Made by a program: the position numbers and the translations under genes. From assembly GCF_039851965.1 (NCBI RefSeq), contig NZ_CP156674.1:2976001-3040000 (forward strand): a DNA stretch of 64,000 nucleotides, in the 5' to 3' direction. The stretch is from Pseudalkalibacillus hwajinpoensis. GTDB taxonomy: Bacteria > Bacillota > Bacilli > Bacillales > Guptibacillaceae. Below are positions 60,614 to 64,000 of the stretch, one piece after another. Below the pieces are notes generated by a model that was not told where the DNA came from, ran no database searches, and was given only the letters and a program-made list of their open reading frames with translations. Position 1 is the stretch's first letter. The number at the start of each line of letters is the position of its first letter.

Positions 60614-62191
60614 GTGGAGAACTCAATATTATCTATTATTCCGCCACTCGTCGCGTTACTGATGGTTGTAGTAACTAGGAAGGTGCTCCCGTCTTTAGGT
60701 GTAGGTATCATTCTAGGTGCACTAATGATTAATGACTGGAGCATCACAAGCTCTGCTAAAGAAATCTATACAATTGTAAAAGGCATTGTTATTGATTCCG
60801 AAAGCGGTGGATTAAATACTTGGAATATGTACATCATATTCTTTCTACTTCTATTAGGTATGATGACGGCCTTTATTTCGATTTCCGGTGGCAGCCGTGC
60901 TTTTGGCGAATGGGCTATGAAGCGTGTGAAAACGCGAGTAGGGGCTCAGGTGGTCACAGCTGTTTTTGGCATCATTATCTTCATTGATGATTACTTTAAT
61001 TCGCTTGCTGTTGGAAACGTGAGCAGACCAATAACGGATCGACACAAAGTATCAAGAGCAAAGCTTGCTTATATTATTGACTCAACTGCAGCACCAATGT
61101 GTATCATTTCTCCTATTTCAAGCTGGGGTGCATACATTATTGCACTTATTGGTGGCGTTCTTGCAACACATAGTATTACAGGAGTAGGAGCACTTGAAGC
61201 ATTCGTCAGAATGATTCCGATGAACTTGTATGCGATATTTGCACTTGCGATGGTCTTCTTTGTCAGTTATTTCGATATTAATTTGAAAGCAATGAGAGTG
61301 CATGAAGACCGTGCACAACGTTCAGGAGAAGTGCTTGATCCAGAAAAAGGTGCAGTACCAGGCGAAACAACCGGTTTACCTGAAAGTGAAAAAGGAAAAG
61401 TCGCTGACCTTGCGTGGCCAATTATTATGTTAATCGCGGGTACAGTTACGTTTATGATCGTGACAGGTATTCAGGCTGTAAGTGGTACTGAAACAGCGGT
61501 TACTGCCTTAACTATTTTTGAAAATACCGATGTTGCTTCCTCACTTCTTTATGGAGGATTAATTGGTCTAGCGACATCACTGATTTTCTTTTTTGCGAAA
61601 CGAATGGATGGCGCTGTTTTTGGAAAAGGGATTTGGGAAGGTATTAAGTCCATGCTTCCAGCTATATATATTCTTTTCTTCGCTTGGACGCTCATTGAAA
61701 TCATTGGCTCACTGGGAACTGGAGAATACCTTGCTGGTCTTGTTGATCAGCACATCAACATTGGGTTTTTACCAGCTATTTTGTTTCTCCTTGCTGGTGT
61801 AATGGCATTTGCAACAGGTACATCATGGGGAACATTTGGAATTATGTTGCCAATTGCTGGTGAAATCGCTGCAGCCACCGATCCAACTTATATGCTCCCG
61901 GTACTGGCAGCTGTTCTTGCGGGCGCTGTGTTCGGTGATCACTGTTCACCAATTTCAGATACGACCATTCTTTCATCAACTGGAGCAGGAAGTCATCATA
62001 TCGATCATGTGATGACACAGCTACCATATGCGCTACTTGTAGCTGGAATTTCTCTAATTGGTTATCTAGTACTAGGCTTTACAAGCAGTGTGATTATTGG
62101 ACTTCTGACGACATTGATTCTATTTGCATTATTGGTGTTTATGCTTAAAACAAAATATGCCAATCGAACGGTTGAAGTAGCCAAAGATTAA
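60614..62191 (+). CDS. NhaC-family transporter, probable lysine transporter
   Basis: 525-residue membrane protein with about 11-12 hydrophobic segments of the NhaC Na+/H+ antiporter superfamily: IIFIDDYFNSLAVG, DSTAAPMCIISPISSWG, ATGTSWGTFGIMLPIA and GAVFGDHCSPISDTTILSS. The lysine riboswitch upstream makes it the LysW type proposed from comparative genomics as a lysine transporter. GTG 60614 follows AAGGAGGG; an ATG at 60569 with GGGAGG would add 15 residues. Direction of transport and ion coupling not shown. Confidence 0.85.
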   Translation: MENSILSIIPPLVALLMVVVTRKVLPSLGVGIILGALMINDWSITSSAKEIYTIVKGIVIDSESGGLNTWNMYIIFFLLLLGMMTAFISISGGSRAFGEWAMKRVKTRVGAQVVTAVFGIIIFIDDYFNSLAVGNVSRPITDRHKVSRAKLAYIIDSTAAPMCIISPISSWGAYIIALIGGVLATHSITGVGALEAFVRMIPMNLYAIFALAMVFFVSYFDINLKAMRVHEDRAQRSGEVLDPEKGAVPGETTGLPESEKGKVADLAWPIIMLIAGTVTFMIVTGIQAVSGTETAVTALTIFENTDVASSLLYGGLIGLATSLIFFFAKRMDGAVFGKGIWEGIKSMLPAIYILFFAWTLIEIIGSLGTGEYLAGLVDQHINIGFLPAILFLLAGVMAFATGTSWGTFGIMLPIAGEIAAATDPTYMLPVLAAVLAGAVFGDHCSPISDTTILSSTGAGSHHIDHVMTQLPYALLVAGISLIGYLVLGFTSSVIIGLLTTLILFALLVFMLKTKYANRTVEVAKD

Positions 62192-62194
62192 AAG

Positions 62195-62223
62195 AAACAG
62201 GAGGACAATCCTCCTGTTTTTTT
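62195..62223 (+). terminator. Terminator after NhaC-type gene
   Basis: AAACAGGAGGA/TCCTCCTGTTT, 3-base loop, T7. Confidence 0.92.
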
Positions 62224-62267
62224 GCGTTTCACACAAAAATAGAGAGATTTTTATCGTATTTTGAACG

Positions 62268-62317
62268 AATAGTACTAATATTGGAAAAAGATTGTTTTGA
62301 CATGACCAATAGTACTA
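62268..62317. repeat. Direct repeat of AATAGTACTA at the NSS promoter
   Basis: The palindromic AATAGTACTA occurs at 62268-62277 and 62308-62317, forty bases apart; the second lies between -35 and -10. Spacing and placement suggest a repressor site. Regulator unknown. Confidence 0.4.
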
Positions 62318-62325
62318 GATATACT
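62297..62325 (+). promoter_or_regulatory. SigA promoter of the NSS transporter
   Basis: TTGACA (62297-62302), 17-base spacer, TATACT (62320-62325). Confidence 0.85.
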
Positions 62326-62381
62326 ATAAACAAAATAATCTGAATTTATTTAAAAGTCTTAACCTTTTTCTGGAAGGAGGA

Positions 62382-62420
62382 ATGATGTCGAAAAAGGTTC
62401 TAATTTGTCTAAGGGGGTAA
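62382..62420 (+). CDS. Putative leader peptide before NSS transporter
   Basis: AAGGAGG stands before ATGATG opening a 12-codon frame (MMSKKVLICLRG) whose stop TAA overlaps the AAGGGGG SD of the transporter gene. Such a layout could couple or attenuate translation. Too short to confirm. Confidence 0.4.
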   Translation: MMSKKVLICLRG

Positions 62421-62425
62421 TACAT

Positions 62426-63952
62426 TTGGAAAATCGCGCACAGTGGGGTTCACGAGCTGGTTTTATTTTGGCCGCTGTAGGATCAGCAATAGGTCTAGGA
62501 AACATCTGGAGATTTCCGGCCGTTGCTTATGACAACGGTGGTGGGGCATTTTTTATACCTTATTTATTCGCATTATTAACAGCCGGAATCCCGATCTTAA
62601 TATTAGAATTTACTCTGGGTCATAAATTTAGAGGATCTGCACCACTTTCATTCTTCAGAATGAATAAGAAAACAGAATGGCTCGGCTGGTGGGGCGTTAT
62701 TGTTGCTTTCGTTATTTCAACCTATTATGCGGTCATTATTGCATGGGCGATCTCTTATAGCTACTTTGCTTTCAATCAAAGCTGGGGATCTGATACAGAA
62801 GCTTTCTTATTTAATGATTATTTGAAGCTTACTGTTGATCCTGGTCAAACAGGTAGCCTTGTACCTGGGGTCTTCATCCCACTCATAGCGGTATGGATCA
62901 TCACACTTGGAGTGCTTCTTGCCGGTGTTAAAAAGGGAATTGAACGAGCGAATAAAATCTTTATTCCCACATTAATTATTCTGTTCTTAATTATTGTTAT
63001 CCGAGCAGTCACGCTTCCAGGAGCTGCTGAAGGTCTAAACGCATTCTTTACACCGAACTTTGAAAGCATTACATCGGGAAGTGTATGGGTAGCGGCATAT
63101 GGCCAGATTTTCTTCAGTTTATCAATTGCTTTTGCTATTATGATTACTTATTCGAGTTATCTACCTAAGAAATCGGATATTACAAACAACGCATTCATAA
63201 CAGGTTTTGGTAACTCAGCATTCGAATTACTTGCTGGTATTGGGGTATTCTCTGCACTGGGTTTCATGGCTCAACAGCAGGGATTAGGTGTTGAGGAAGT
63301 TGTAAGCGGTGGAGTTGGACTTGCCTTTGTTGTCTTCCCACAAATTATTAACGAGTTCCCGGCGCTGAATGGATTATTCGGATTCCTATTCTTTGCATCT
63401 CTCGTACTTGCAGGACTGTCCTCATTGATTTCAATTTCAGAAACGTACGTTGCCGGAGTTTCTGAGAAATTCGGGATCTCTCGTACAAAAGCGGTTCTAA
63501 TTGGTGGAGGAATCGCATCACTGATTTCGATCCTTTTTGCTACACAGGGTGGACTGTTCTTCCTTGATGCAGCCGATTACTTTATTAACCAGTTCGGAAT
63601 TGCGTTTGTAGGACTTGTAGAGGTTGTCGCTGTCGCATGGGTACTTCGTGAGCTGAAAGATCTCGAATCGCATGCAAATGGCATTTCTGATATTCCATTG
63701 AATTACTGGTGGAAGGCATGTCTTGGGGTTATTACACCATTAGTTCTTGGTTACATGATGTTTGATCTATTCAAAACAAACCTTCTTCGTCAGTTCCCGA
63801 CTGAAACTGGGAACTATGAAGGATACTCTAATGGCTTTATTTTATACAGCGGATGGTTTGTTGCCGGTTTCGCAATCCTGGTTGGAATTTTGTTCAGCTT
63901 GAAGAAATGGGATGCGAAAGTGGAGCAGCAGAAGTATAAGGAGGTAGGCTAA
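62426..63952 (+). CDS. NSS-family sodium symporter, probable methionine/alanine importer
   Basis: 508-residue LeuT-fold transporter with about 12 membrane segments: GFILAAVGSAIGLGNIWRFP (TM1 with the Na+/substrate unwound region), NGGGAFFIPY, WAISYSYFAF, GQIFFSLSIAFAIMITYSSY (TM6). TTG 62426 follows AAGGGGG by eight bases. A MetS-like small protein gene follows in the same unit, as for MetP-MetS methionine/alanine importers, so this is probably MetP. Na+-driven uptake is inferred. Confidence 0.87.
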   Translation: MENRAQWGSRAGFILAAVGSAIGLGNIWRFPAVAYDNGGGAFFIPYLFALLTAGIPILILEFTLGHKFRGSAPLSFFRMNKKTEWLGWWGVIVAFVISTYYAVIIAWAISYSYFAFNQSWGSDTEAFLFNDYLKLTVDPGQTGSLVPGVFIPLIAVWIITLGVLLAGVKKGIERANKIFIPTLIILFLIIVIRAVTLPGAAEGLNAFFTPNFESITSGSVWVAAYGQIFFSLSIAFAIMITYSSYLPKKSDITNNAFITGFGNSAFELLAGIGVFSALGFMAQQQGLGVEEVVSGGVGLAFVVFPQIINEFPALNGLFGFLFFASLVLAGLSSLISISETYVAGVSEKFGISRTKAVLIGGGIASLISILFATQGGLFFLDAADYFINQFGIAFVGLVEVVAVAWVLRELKDLESHANGISDIPLNYWWKACLGVITPLVLGYMMFDLFKTNLLRQFPTETGNYEGYSNGFILYSGWFVAGFAILVGILFSLKKWDAKVEQQKYKEVG

Positions 63953-63953
63953 T

Positions 63954-64000
63954 ATGGGTGGAAGTGCAATCTTTATGATGATTATAGGTATGGTTATCAT
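63954..64000 (+). CDS. MetS-like small transporter subunit, partial
   Basis: ATG one base after the transporter stop, with AAGGAGG upstream; reads MGGSAIFMMIIGMVI before the window ends. The pattern is that of the small one-helix MetS subunit of MetP-type methionine/alanine importers, which is needed for transport. Confidence 0.7.
   Translation, partial: MGGSAIFMMIIGMVI

Overview
The window looks like a chromosomal segment of a low-GC, spore-forming Bacillaceae bacterium. Gene order over long stretches matches the yus/yur/yun region of Bacillus subtilis: fadM, fadN-fadA-fadE, yusI, gcvH, yusG, yusF, yusE, then metN-metP-metQ, yurZ, sufC-D-S-U-B and yunF-E-D-C-B. The AGGAGG-type ribosome binding sites, frequent TTG/GTG starts, SigI/RsgI, YunB and intracellular subtilisin also fit. 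No tRNA, rRNA, CRISPR array, prophage or insertion-sequence transposase was recognised.

Layout. 1-8.5 kb: a lipoprotein of unknown function, a Nudix hydrolase, an ABC-2 exporter with a divergent TetR regulator and a palindromic candidate operator, small Fbp-like basic proteins, a MOSC protein, HU, a GNAT gene broken by a nonsense codon, and an intracellular subtilisin. 8.5-13.8 kb: a five-gene minus-strand operon combining two ABC systems with an ECF sigma factor whose neighbour looks like a fused anti-sigma/permease; this is the most novel-looking protein system here. 14-16.8 kb: hemolysin-III-like protein, a decayed carotenoid-desaturase-like gene, a candidate structured RNA and two small genes. 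17-27 kb: fatty-acid beta-oxidation genes with a FadR-type box, gcvH and yus genes. 27.4-30 kb: sigI-rsgI and a thioredoxin-like gene.

30-48 kb is an amino-acid block placed between yusE and metN: SAM riboswitch-metX-metY, SAM riboswitch-hom, ilvE, T-box-ilvB-ilvN-ilvC-leuA-leuB-leuC-leuD-ilvA, SAM riboswitch-metN-metP-metQ. Together these make homoserine and methionine, make Ile/Val/Leu and import methionine, under SAM-, tRNA- and probably CodY-dependent control. An ldh gene with a large internal deletion follows. 50-60 kb: suf iron-sulfur assembly operon and yunF-E-D-C-B. 60-64 kb: a lysine riboswitch ahead of an NhaC-family transporter (probable lysine transporter), then an NSS-family transporter followed by the start of a MetS-like small subunit, indicating a methionine/alanine importer.

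The main items for a second look are the ECF/ABC operon, a hairpin element present in two diverged copies (upstream of ilvE and of the NhaC-type gene), a C-rich structured RNA candidate near 15.95 kb, a GC-rich nested palindrome near 49.8 kb, three pseudogenes (two with large internal deletions), and a CTG start codon for leuD. Functions are assigned from recognised motifs and remembered family sequences; no database search was possible.
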